Positions 7,258 to 14,798 of a stretch of DNA of 16,849 nucleotides are shown piece after piece; position 1 is the first letter of the stretch; each line of letters begins with the position of its first letter. Below the pieces are notes generated by a model. It was not told the origin of the DNA and made no database searches. It worked only from the letters and a program-made list of their open reading frames with translations. Source of the stretch: CAISIP01 sp039934375 (GTDB taxonomy: Bacteria > Pseudomonadota > Gammaproteobacteria > Burkholderiales > Burkholderiaceae_C); assembly GCA_039934375.1 (NCBI GenBank), contig JBDTMH010000079.1, positions 1 through 16,849 on the forward strand, given 5' to 3'. The position numbers were made by a program, and so were the translations under genes.

Positions 7258-8694
7258 TCAATCCGAATGGGTTCTGGCGAGTACCTTGCCGGGGTTCATG
7301 ATGCCCTTGGGGTCGAGCAGGTTCTTGAGTCCGCACATCATGGCCAGCGCCGTCGGAGTTTCGGTCCGCGCAAGCAGTGCCACTTTTTCCGAACCGATAC
7401 CGTGTTCTGCGCTGACCGAGCCGCCCAGCGCGATGGCTGGAGCCAACACTGCTTCGGAAAGCGCGGCTTCAAGTGCGTTTGGATCTTCGCCTGTCGATGT
7501 TCCGCCAACAACGGTCACATGCAGGTTGCCATCGCCCAGGTGGCCGAACACCATCGCCCGGTGGGTATCCGAGCGGGCTGCCAAAGCCGCATCGAGTTGT
7601 GTCAAATAGTCGGGCACCTTGCCGATCGGCAAGCAGATGTCATGTGACGCCACCCAGCCGGCGCGCCCGTTGGCCTCGGGCAAAGCTTCGCGCAAGCGCC
7701 AAAACGCCAAGCGTTGTGCTTCGGACATGGCCACGGCGGCGTCAAGCACCAGACCGGTAGCGAGACCTTCGGTCAGCACAGACTCGAGAATGCCGCGCAG
7801 TTCGGCTTCGTTGCTTCCCTCTAGCTCCACCAGCGCCATCGCGGGTGGGGTGTTGGCGAACGGTGATCGACAACCTGGCACCAGCGTGGTCGCCTGCATT
7901 ACGGCTGCGCGCAGCATCAGCTCGAACAGGCACAGGCGCTGGTCACTTCGCCCCGAGAGAAGGTGCAGCAGGTCCACGGCTGCTGCGGCGTTGGGCATGG
8001 CAACCAGGGCGCAAGTGACCGCAGCAGGTCGCGGATACAGCTTGAGGCTCGCGGCGGTGATGACGCCCAGCGTACCCTCCGAGCCGATGAAGATCTGCTT
8101 GAGGTCGTACCCGGTATTGTCCTTTCGCACGGTGCCCAGCTGGCTCAGCGTATCGCCGCAAGCCAACACCACTTCGAGACCCAGACACAGGTCACGCGCA
8201 ACACCATACCGAAGCGCATTCATGCCGCCGGCATTGGTGGCAAGGGCGCCACCGATATGCGCCGTTGCGTCCGCGCCAAAGCGCAGCGGAAAGGTCAAGC
8301 CGTGCTGGAGCGCATGGTCTCTGACTGCGGCCACGGTCATGCCCGCATCGACGACGATACATTGGCTCGCGGTGTCGATCGTGCGTACCGAGTTCATGCG
8401 CTCCAGCGAAAGGAGAATTTCCGATCCGTCCTGCGCCGCCAGTTGCCCGCCCAAAAAACCTGTGGCACCGCCAAACGGAACAATACCTGTGCCGTATTGG
8501 GAACACAGACGTACACATTCGGCAGTCTGCGCAGAATGCGCTGGCCGCATGACCAGCTGCGCGCCGCCAGGCGCATGTCCCCACAACGCTGTGTTGTAGC
8601 GCGCAAGCCGGCTAGCGTCGCGCACCAGACCCTGATCACCCAACACCCCGCGCAGCGCGTCGGGCAACGACCGATTGGCTGGGCGCGGACGCAT
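7258..8694 (-). CDS. FAD-linked oxidase, GlcD / D-2-hydroxyglutarate dehydrogenase family
   Basis: A 478-residue flavoprotein predicted to oxidise a D-2-hydroxy acid to the 2-oxo acid. The N-terminal PCMH-type FAD domain (about residues 40-225) shows PFGGATGFLGGQ, ATAHIGGALATNAGGMNALRYG, KDNTGYDLKQIFIGSEGTLG and ITAASLKLYPRP. The C-terminal oxidase domain has FGHLGDGNLHV (GHLGDGNLH at 384-392; its His residues usually bind metal or substrate), SAEHGIGSEK and the terminal LLDPKGIMNPGKVL. ATG 8694 is chosen because it gives the family N-terminus and follows the upstream stop directly (TGA, two bases, ATG) with no Shine-Dalgarno, implying translational coupling to the dehydrogenase gene. The open frame upstream to 8850 only overlaps that gene. 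It is the last gene of the importer operon. Glycolate, D-lactate, D-2-hydroxyglutarate or a relative are all possible substrates. Confidence 0.87.
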   Translation of the reverse strand: MRPRPANRSLPDALRGVLGDQGLVRDASRLARYNTALWGHAPGGAQLVMRPAHSAQTAECVRLCSQYGTGIVPFGGATGFLGGQLAAQDGSEILLSLERMNSVRTIDTASQCIVVDAGMTVAAVRDHALQHGLTFPLRFGADATAHIGGALATNAGGMNALRYGVARDLCLGLEVVLACGDTLSQLGTVRKDNTGYDLKQIFIGSEGTLGVITAASLKLYPRPAAVTCALVAMPNAAAAVDLLHLLSGRSDQRLCLFELMLRAAVMQATTLVPGCRSPFANTPPAMALVELEGSNEAELRGILESVLTEGLATGLVLDAAVAMSEAQRLAFWRLREALPEANGRAGWVASHDICLPIGKVPDYLTQLDAALAARSDTHRAMVFGHLGDGNLHVTVVGGTSTGEDPNALEAALSEAVLAPAIALGGSVSAEHGIGSEKVALLARTETPTALAMMCGLKNLLDPKGIMNPGKVLARTHSD

Positions 8695-8696
8695 CG

Positions 8697-11114
8697 TCAA
8701 CTGCGCATGCGCGCGCCAGACGGGTCGACCCGTGCGCCCAAGGTCATGCGTGCGCCGCAGCGTTTCCCGTTGATTTCGATTTCCACCGGGGCATCGGCAG
8801 CAAACGACGCGCTCTGGACGAAACCGAGTGCGAGACTTTCGTTGACACAATAGCCATAGGCGCCGGAGGTGACGTAGCCGATATAGGCCCCGTCGCGGAA
8901 CACTGGCTCGCCGCCAGAGCAGTCGGCATCTTCAGCATCGACGACAAATGTGACGAAACGCTCGGCGACGGGGCGTGAACGGGCCAGCAGCGCAGCATCG
9001 CGGCCGATGAAGCCGTCGCGATTCCAGTCGACAAACCGGTCCAGGCCGGGTTCCATCGGCGTGTAGTCCGGCGCGATCTCTGCGCCCCAGGATCCAAAGG
9101 CCTTTTCAATGCGCAGGCTCACCAACGCGCGCGATCCTGCCGGCGCCAGACCCAGATCCGCACCCTGCGTCAGGATCGCGTCGTACAGGCTGCGCTGGTA
9201 CATCATGGGCGTGTAGATTTCGTAGCCGAGTTCGCCGGAGAAGGAGACCCGCAAGACGAGGGCCTGCGAGGCACCGGCGACTTCCAGCTCCTGCGCCGAC
9301 AGAAATCGGAAGGCATCGTTGCCGACATCCACGTGAGTGAGTCGTGCCAGCAACTCGCGTGACCGCGGACCTGCGATCATCAGTCCGGTCCAATGGTCCG
9401 ACAGGTTCTCGACGGTGGCGCCTTCCATTGCATGCCGTCGGAACCAGCGCAGATGCTGATCCTGCATGGTTCCGGCACCGAACAACATGAACCGCCCGAG
9501 CGGCAATCGGACCACGGTGAGGTCGCCAAGAATCTTGCCGGACTCGAGCAGCAGCGGGCACAGTGCGATCTTGCCGTCCACCGCCGGGACCTTGCCAGCC
9601 AGCACATGGTGGAGCCAATCCTCCGCCCGGGGGCCACTCACCAGGTATTTGGCAAACGTCGAAATCTCGAACACGCCGACGTTTTCGCGCACGTTGCGGG
9701 CCTCCGCTCCCACCGTGGCCCACCAATTGGGCCGGGAGTAGGAATAGATGTCGCATGCGTCCTCGCCAGCACGGGCAAACCACAGCGGTTGCTCCCAGCC
9801 ATTGTTGAAGCCGAAAACGGCGTCCAGCGCTTGCTGGCGTTCGTAGGCCGGAAACGTGCGTACCGGCCGTGCGGCGGCGCACTCCAGGTGCGGGAACGGT
9901 CGCTCCTGGCGGTTGGCATAGTAATACTTGGTGCGTTCGATCGTGAAGTTGCGTCCGGCCCATTTCCCGAAACGCGCGACGTCCCAGAAACTGACGTCCA
10001 GACTGGGCTCGCCTTCCATGATCCATTCGGCAATCGTGCGTCCGATGCCACCACCTTGATTGAAGCCGGACATCACGCCGCAGGCGCAGTAGTAGTTTTT
10101 CAGGTCGGGATGGGGCCCGATCAGCGGGCCGAGATCGGGCGAGAAAATCATCGGCCCGTTGACGATCGTCTTGATGCCGGCCCGACCGAGCGCCGGGATG
10201 CGGTCGCATGCAATTTCGAAATTCCGCTCCATGCGGTCGAGGTCGTTGGACAGGAGTTCGTGTCCGAAATCGGCCGGTGTACCGTTTACAGACCAGTGGT
10301 GACAGCGATTTTCGTAGGCGCCCAGCAGAATGCCCTTGCCCTCCTGGCGCGAATAGTAGCCGGCTTCGCTTTCGCCGATGGTGGGCAACTCGCCGGCCAT
10401 GGCCTCGATTTCGGGAATCGCTTCCGTGACCAGATAGTGGTGTTCCACCGGCATGAGGGGCAAACGAATACCCGCCAGTTGCGCCACTTCGCGTGCCCAC
10501 AGCCCGGCCGCATTGACGACCACGTCCGCTTGAATCGTGCCCTCGGAGGTGACCACGTCCCAGCCGCCATTGGGCAAGGCATGGGTGGCGATTACCCGGG
10601 TATGTCGGTGGATGGTCGCGCCACCCTGGCGTGCCAGCGTGGCGAATGCATTGGTGACCGAGGATGGGTCGACATGGCCCTTGATGGGTTCCCACAGAAC
10701 GGCCTTGATATTGTCGGTGTTGAGCACGGGGGCAAGCCGGCGCGCCTCGTCCAGACTGATCCACTCGGTCTCCACACCATTGCGCCGGGACCGCGCACGC
10801 GACACCGCCAGCGTGGTTACTTCATCCTGTGTGGCGGCCAGATGCATGCCGCCCGTGGGGTGGTAACCGATCTCGTGACCGATCTCCTTTTCCAGTTGCT
10901 TGTACAGGTTGATGGTGTACACCTGCAGGCGCTGGGCATTGGACGGCCGAGCCAGAGAAAACAGGTTGCCTGCGGCGTGCCAGGTTGAACCCGAGGTGAG
11001 TTCACTGCGCTCGAGCAGCACGGCGTTCTTGCACCCCATCTTGACCAGGTGATACAAGATCGAGCAGCCGGTGACACCGCCGCCTATGACGACCACTTGC
11101 GCATGGCTCTTCAT
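8697..11114 (-). CDS. Dimethylglycine/sarcosine-dehydrogenase-like FAD oxidoreductase with GcvT domain
   Basis: An 805-residue two-part enzyme. The N-terminal DAO-type FAD half begins with the Rossmann motif GGGVTG at 11-16 and acidic E35. H46 in SGSTWHAAG is at the position where dimethylglycine and sarcosine dehydrogenases attach FAD covalently. The FAD half closes with SGFNQGGGIGRTIAEWI. The C-terminal half (about 420-800) is the folate-binding GcvT fold, with D531 in KILGDLTVV matching the conserved catalytic Asp and SGELGYEIYTP following. Known relatives oxidise N-methyl groups and pass the formaldehyde-level carbon to tetrahydrofolate as 5,10-methylene-THF. AAGGAAG lies four bases before ATG 11114. 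Within the operon, 36 bases separate it from the ATPase gene, and its stop is two bases from the next ATG. Which N-methyl amine it uses (dimethylglycine, sarcosine or another) is not evident. Confidence 0.9.
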   Translation of the reverse strand: MKSHAQVVVIGGGVTGCSILYHLVKMGCKNAVLLERSELTSGSTWHAAGNLFSLARPSNAQRLQVYTINLYKQLEKEIGHEIGYHPTGGMHLAATQDEVTTLAVSRARSRRNGVETEWISLDEARRLAPVLNTDNIKAVLWEPIKGHVDPSSVTNAFATLARQGGATIHRHTRVIATHALPNGGWDVVTSEGTIQADVVVNAAGLWAREVAQLAGIRLPLMPVEHHYLVTEAIPEIEAMAGELPTIGESEAGYYSRQEGKGILLGAYENRCHHWSVNGTPADFGHELLSNDLDRMERNFEIACDRIPALGRAGIKTIVNGPMIFSPDLGPLIGPHPDLKNYYCACGVMSGFNQGGGIGRTIAEWIMEGEPSLDVSFWDVARFGKWAGRNFTIERTKYYYANRQERPFPHLECAAARPVRTFPAYERQQALDAVFGFNNGWEQPLWFARAGEDACDIYSYSRPNWWATVGAEARNVRENVGVFEISTFAKYLVSGPRAEDWLHHVLAGKVPAVDGKIALCPLLLESGKILGDLTVVRLPLGRFMLFGAGTMQDQHLRWFRRHAMEGATVENLSDHWTGLMIAGPRSRELLARLTHVDVGNDAFRFLSAQELEVAGASQALVLRVSFSGELGYEIYTPMMYQRSLYDAILTQGADLGLAPAGSRALVSLRIEKAFGSWGAEIAPDYTPMEPGLDRFVDWNRDGFIGRDAALLARSRPVAERFVTFVVDAEDADCSGGEPVFRDGAYIGYVTSGAYGYCVNESLALGFVQSASFAADAPVEIEINGKRCGARMTLGARVDPSGARMRS

Positions 11115-11150
11115 GAAACTTCCTTAAACAAAATCAATCCGTAACTACCG

Positions 11151-12860
11151 TCAATCTGCGATCGCGTCGCGCAAGCTGGGCGGGAGATCGATCGTCGATC
11201 TCTTGGCGACCGCCTCTTCCAGCCAGCCGGTTCTCAGCTGTGGAACCGAACTGATCAGAACTTTTGTGTAGGCATGCTGGGGGTCGCGCAGGATGTCCTC
11301 GGTCAGGCCCGCTTCAACGACTTCACCGCGCAACATGACCAGGGTCTCTTCTGCCAATGCGGCGACGGTTGATATGTCGTGGCTGATCAGCATGATGGAC
11401 AGGCCGAGCCGACTCTTGAGGTCCTGCAGCAACGCGATGATCTGCTCACGTACGATCGAATCGAGTGCGGATGTGACTTCGTCGCAAATGATGACGTCCG
11501 GATCGGCCACCAGGGCGCGCGCCAGGTTGACGCGCTGCTTCTGGCCGCCGGATAGTTGCTGCCCATACCGGTCTGCGAACGACGCCGGCAGTTGGACCAT
11601 CTCCAGGGCACTGGCTACTTTGTCCCTGCAGGCCTGTCCGGACAGGCCCAGCAGGTGCTGAACGACGCGGCCGAGCACCTTGCCAATGGTGTGTTTGGGA
11701 TTCAGTGCCGTGTCGGCCGACTGAAACACGATCTGCACGCGGCGCAACTGGTCCTTGCTGCGCTGTTCAATGGCGGAGCCGAGTGACTGGTCCCCCAGCA
11801 GCAATTCGCCGCTGCTGCGCGGTACCAGTCCAGCGACTACCCGGGCAAGCGTGCTTTTGCCGGAACCGGATTCGCCAATCACCCCGAGAACACGCCCCCG
11901 ATGCAGGCGCAGGCTCACGTTGGACAGCGCCTTGACAGCGTGTTGTCCGTCTGCTCCCCTGGGTCCATAGCCGGCGACGAGCTTGCTCGCCTGCAGCACG
12001 GGCGGTGCGGTCGCGGCATGCTTCGTCGGTGGTGCCGGTGATCGCAGCACGGGCGCGGCTGACGCGCCCGGACCGGGTCCGCTGGCCCGCATCAGCAAGC
12101 GGGTGTAATCGTGTTGAGGGTGCGAGATTATTTGCTGGGTGGCCCCTGCTTCCTGGATTTCGCCATCGAGCAAAACCACAATGCGGTCGGCAATCTGGGC
12201 CACGACTGCCAGATCATGGCTGACATAGATCGCTGCCGCGTGGCGCTCGCGTATCAGTTTCTTGAACGACATCAACACCGAAATCTGGGTCGTGACATCC
12301 AGCGCCGTGGTGGGCTCGTCAAACACGATCAGATCCGGGCCCGAGCCCATGGCCATTGCGGCCATGAGCCGCTGCAATTGGCCGCCGGAGACCTCGTGCG
12401 GGAAGCGCGAGCCGATACTATCGGCATCGGGCAGGTCCAGTTCCTGGTACAACGCGAATGCCTGTTGCTGTGCCTTGTCTCGAGTCGCCAGGCCATGCTC
12501 CAGCACCGGCTCTATCACCTGTTCGCCAATCGACAGACCCGGATTGAAGCCCGCTGCCGCACTTTGCGAGACATAGGCAACCCGATTGCCGCGCAGTGCG
12601 CGCAACGACGGACCTTCAAACGACAAAACGTCCTCGCCGTTCACCAGAACCCGGCCTCGGCTGCGCACCAGCCCCGGACGCAGGTATCCCAGGGCACTGA
12701 GCGCGATGGTGGTCTTGCCGGAGCCTGATTCGCCTATCAAGGCGACGACCTCGCCTGGATTGACCGTCAGGTTGATGCCAGTGACGATCGGTGGGCTGCC
12801 CGGCGCGGCCTTCTCCGCCACGATCGTCAGGTCTTGGATTTGCAGTACAGGTCCGCTCAT
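11151..12860 (-). CDS. Peptide/opine-type ABC importer, fused double ATPase
   Basis: A 569-residue protein with two complete nucleotide-binding domains in tandem, the GsiA/YejF arrangement (a DppD-DppF fusion). Domain 1 has Walker A GESGSGKTT at 43-51, signature VSGGQLQR, Walker B LIVFDEPTTALD and H-loop VSHD. After a Pro/Ala-rich linker, domain 2 has GESGSGKSTL, LSGGQKQR, VIICDEVTSALD and ISHD. It energises uptake through the two permeases just upstream. ATG 12860 is chosen because MSGPVLQIQDLTI is a normal domain start and GGAG lies eight bases upstream; extension to 12938 would run back into the permease gene. Its A is shared with the TGA of a 7-codon mini-ORF (12860-12883). Family members carry di- and oligopeptides, glutathione, opines and modified amino acids, so the substrate must be inferred from neighbouring enzymes. 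Confidence 0.92.
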   Translation of the reverse strand: MSGPVLQIQDLTIVAEKAAPGSPPIVTGINLTVNPGEVVALIGESGSGKTTIALSALGYLRPGLVRSRGRVLVNGEDVLSFEGPSLRALRGNRVAYVSQSAAAGFNPGLSIGEQVIEPVLEHGLATRDKAQQQAFALYQELDLPDADSIGSRFPHEVSGGQLQRLMAAMAMGSGPDLIVFDEPTTALDVTTQISVLMSFKKLIRERHAAAIYVSHDLAVVAQIADRIVVLLDGEIQEAGATQQIISHPQHDYTRLLMRASGPGPGASAAPVLRSPAPPTKHAATAPPVLQASKLVAGYGPRGADGQHAVKALSNVSLRLHRGRVLGVIGESGSGKSTLARVVAGLVPRSSGELLLGDQSLGSAIEQRSKDQLRRVQIVFQSADTALNPKHTIGKVLGRVVQHLLGLSGQACRDKVASALEMVQLPASFADRYGQQLSGGQKQRVNLARALVADPDVIICDEVTSALDSIVREQIIALLQDLKSRLGLSIMLISHDISTVAALAEETLVMLRGEVVEAGLTEDILRDPQHAYTKVLISSVPQLRTGWLEEAVAKRSTIDLPPSLRDAIAD

Positions 12861-12883
12861 CAGGTAAGCTCCGCGCCGCTCAT
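12860..12883 (-). CDS. Possible 7-codon coupling mini-ORF (MSGAELT)
   Basis: ATG 12883 overlaps the permease stop as ATGA, runs seven codons and ends at a TGA that overlaps the ATPase ATG as TGATG. It begins with the same ATGAGCGG as the ATPase gene. It could hand terminating ribosomes from the permease to the ATPase by successive reinitiation, or be a by-product of a small duplication. The overlaps are visible in the sequence; translation is not shown. Confidence 0.25.
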   Translation of the reverse strand: MSGAELT

Positions 12884-13755
12884 GCAATCTTTCCGGCAAT
12901 CGAGCGCCCGGCACTGGCGGCGAAATCGTCCACCACAAGGTTCAGGCCGATGGTGAACGAGGCAATTGCCAACGCGGGATAGATTGCCGCGGCCGAACCT
13001 CCGATCAGCCCCGGCATGTTTTCGCGCACCAGCGTTCCCCAGTCTGCATAAGGGGGCTGTACGCCCAATCCCAGGAAACTCAGGCTGCTGAGAAACAGAA
13101 TGGAGAAGGACAGCCGAATGCCGAAATCCACGACCAGGGGTGTCGCCGCGTTTGGCAACACTTCGTGGAACAGAACCCAACGGGTGCTTTCGCCGCGGGC
13201 GCGCGCGACCTGCACGTAGTCCATCACGGCGATGTCCATGCCAAGCGCGCGCGCGATGCGAAAAACGCTGGTGGAGTAGATCAGTCCGGTCATGAGTATC
13301 AGCAGTGCGGCCGACGGCCCCAGCGCAGCGATGACCACCAGGCCCAGCACCAGGGTGGGAAAGGAATGTACGGTGTCGACGATCCGGCTGACGACGATGT
13401 CGACCCAGCCACCCTTGATAGCGGCAAAGATGCCCAGGGCTGTCCCCACCGACGTGGCGATCATAGTCGCGGCGCTGGCCATGCCAAGCGTCAGCCAGGC
13501 ACTGTGGACAATGCGCGAAAACAGGTCGCGGCCCAGGTAGTCGGCTCCGAGCAAAACATTGCCCTTGGCTCGCGAGAAGCCGCTGTCCGATACGAACTCG
13601 GCCAACGTGAATGGCGCCAGGAATGGGCCGGCGACGGCAACCACGAGCCAGAAAGCAATGATCGCGGCGCCGATCCTGCCAGGCCCGGTGAGCTTGAACC
13701 TTGCCTTGGGCAGCGCGTCTCCGCGCGACGCAACAGGTGGGATGATTTCGGCCAC
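12880..13755 (-). CDS. ABC importer permease, DppC-like
   Basis: From GTG 13755 the protein has 291 residues, the normal DppC length. After a cytoplasmic N-terminus comes the first membrane helix (GAAIIAFWLVVAVAGPFLAPF), then the conserved LLGADYLGRDLFSRI segment, and the permease core with the EAA-loop equivalent YVQVARARGESTRWVLFHEVLPNA near residues 180-205, which contacts the ATPase. The SFLGLGVQPPYADWGTLV stretch is typical of DppC subunits. The upstream open frame to 13863 overlaps the DppB-like gene and looks like read-through in a second frame. GTG 13755 begins eight bases after the upstream stop, with AGGG upstream, fitting coupled translation. It pairs with the DppB-like permease to form the channel in the inner membrane. 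Confidence 0.9.
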   Translation of the reverse strand: MAEIIPPVASRGDALPKARFKLTGPGRIGAAIIAFWLVVAVAGPFLAPFTLAEFVSDSGFSRAKGNVLLGADYLGRDLFSRIVHSAWLTLGMASAATMIATSVGTALGIFAAIKGGWVDIVVSRIVDTVHSFPTLVLGLVVIAALGPSAALLILMTGLIYSTSVFRIARALGMDIAVMDYVQVARARGESTRWVLFHEVLPNAATPLVVDFGIRLSFSILFLSSLSFLGLGVQPPYADWGTLVRENMPGLIGGSAAAIYPALAIASFTIGLNLVVDDFAASAGRSIAGKIA

Positions 13756-13763
13756 GGTCGGAC

Positions 13764-14714
13764 TCAGTCCCTCTTGCGTCGAAGCCGGGGGTTGGACACG
13801 ATCGATGCAATGTCGGCCAGCAGCATGAACAGGATGTACGCTGTGCAAAAGACCATGGCGCAACTCTGGATGACCGGATAGTCGCGCGAAGCGACTCCGT
13901 CGACGATCAGCTTGGCCAAGCCTGGGTAAGCAAATACCGTCTCGACGATCACGACTCCGCTGACCAAATACGCGAGGTTCAGCGCAATCACATTGGCGAT
14001 CGGTCCCATGGCGTTCACCAGCGCATGCCGGAAAACGATGCGGTGCCGGCGCACCCCCTTGAGGACCGCCATTTCGATATAGGAGGAACTCAGGATGTTG
14101 AGAATGGTGGAGCGGGTCATGCGCGCCATTTGCGCCAACAGCACCAGCGATAACGTCAGCACCGGCAGCGCCATGGTCTGCGCAAGTCGGCCCAGCGATT
14201 GGTACTCCGACATATAGGAGATGGCTGGCAACCAGCGCAACTGCACGGCAAATACCAGCACCAGCAGCGTCGCGAGCAGGAACTCGGGAATGGCAACCAG
14301 CAACATCGTCATCACCGAGACCGCCCGGTCAAACACGCTCTCCGGGTACATGGCCGACACGAGGCCCAAGCCAATCGCCGCCGGCACGACCAGCAGAGCC
14401 GTCAAGCCCGCCAGCAGCAAGGTGTTGGGCAGGCGCTGTCCGATCAGGCCTGAAATACTGGCGCCGTTGGCCAGCGAGTTACCCAGTTCCCCGCGAAACA
14501 GACCGGCAATCCATGAACCATACCGAACCACGGCCGGGCGATCCAGTCCCATCTCGATGCGCAACGCAGCGACAGCCTCTGGAGTCGCCGACTGCCCCAA
14601 GACCGCTTGGGCGACATCGCCGGGCAGCAGTTGGGTGCCGGCGAAAACGAGAACCGTGACCAGCCAAAGCGTCAGGATACCGGTTGCCAGGCGTTGCAGA
14701 ATCAGTCGGAGCAT
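13764..14714 (-). CDS. ABC importer permease, DppB-like
   Basis: A 316-residue inner-membrane protein that forms the translocation channel with the DppC-like partner. It opens with the usual DppB helix MLRLILQRLATGILTLWLVT followed by the periplasmic LLPGDVAQAVLG segment and GLDRPAVVRYGSWIAGLFRGELG. Later hydrophobic segments surround the EAA loop YIEMAVLKGVRRHRIVFRHA, and the C-terminal VETVFAYPGLAKLIVDGVASRDYPV is diagnostic of DppB subunits. ATG 14714 gives the exact family start; no strong Shine-Dalgarno is visible. An 84-base gap with a strong hairpin separates it from the binding-protein gene upstream. Confidence 0.9.
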   Translation of the reverse strand: MLRLILQRLATGILTLWLVTVLVFAGTQLLPGDVAQAVLGQSATPEAVAALRIEMGLDRPAVVRYGSWIAGLFRGELGNSLANGASISGLIGQRLPNTLLLAGLTALLVVPAAIGLGLVSAMYPESVFDRAVSVMTMLLVAIPEFLLATLLVLVFAVQLRWLPAISYMSEYQSLGRLAQTMALPVLTLSLVLLAQMARMTRSTILNILSSSYIEMAVLKGVRRHRIVFRHALVNAMGPIANVIALNLAYLVSGVVIVETVFAYPGLAKLIVDGVASRDYPVIQSCAMVFCTAYILFMLLADIASIVSNPRLRRKRD

Positions 14715-14753
14715 CCGATGGGTGTCGTGAAAGGCGTCAATCTGTCAAGCATC

Positions 14754-14783
14754 CAGCAGTGCGCGATTGTCCGCGCACTGCTG
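14754..14783. other. Perfect 12-bp hairpin between binding-protein and permease genes
   Basis: CAGCAGTGCGCG (14754-14765) and CGCGCACTGCTG (14772-14783) are exact reverse complements around a 6-base loop. No U run follows on either strand, so a plain intrinsic terminator is unlikely. In ABC operons a stable hairpin at this point commonly protects the 3' end of the binding-protein mRNA so that more of it is made than of the permeases. That role fits the position but is inference. Confidence 0.6.
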
Positions 14784-14798
14784 TTTGCGCTGCTTGGA

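Noticed and set aside
9106..10764. 552-residue open frame on the minus strand in another frame of the dehydrogenase
   Set aside because: Arg/Gly/Pro-rich out-of-frame reading; the overlapping frame carries the Rossmann, WHAAG and GcvT motifs without interruption.
9393..10988. 531-residue open frame on the plus strand
   Set aside because: Lies wholly antisense to the dehydrogenase; composition (many His, Gly, Arg) and lack of motifs mark it as a shadow.
12860..13810. 316-residue minus-strand frame overlapping the DppC-like permease
   Set aside because: Arg/His-rich alternate reading with no membrane segments; only its last seven codons (12883-12860) are kept, as a possible mini-ORF.
13756..13863. 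N-terminal extension of the DppC-like permease
   Set aside because: It would overlap the end of the DppB-like gene in a second frame and gives a His/Pro-rich stretch unlike any permease N-terminus.
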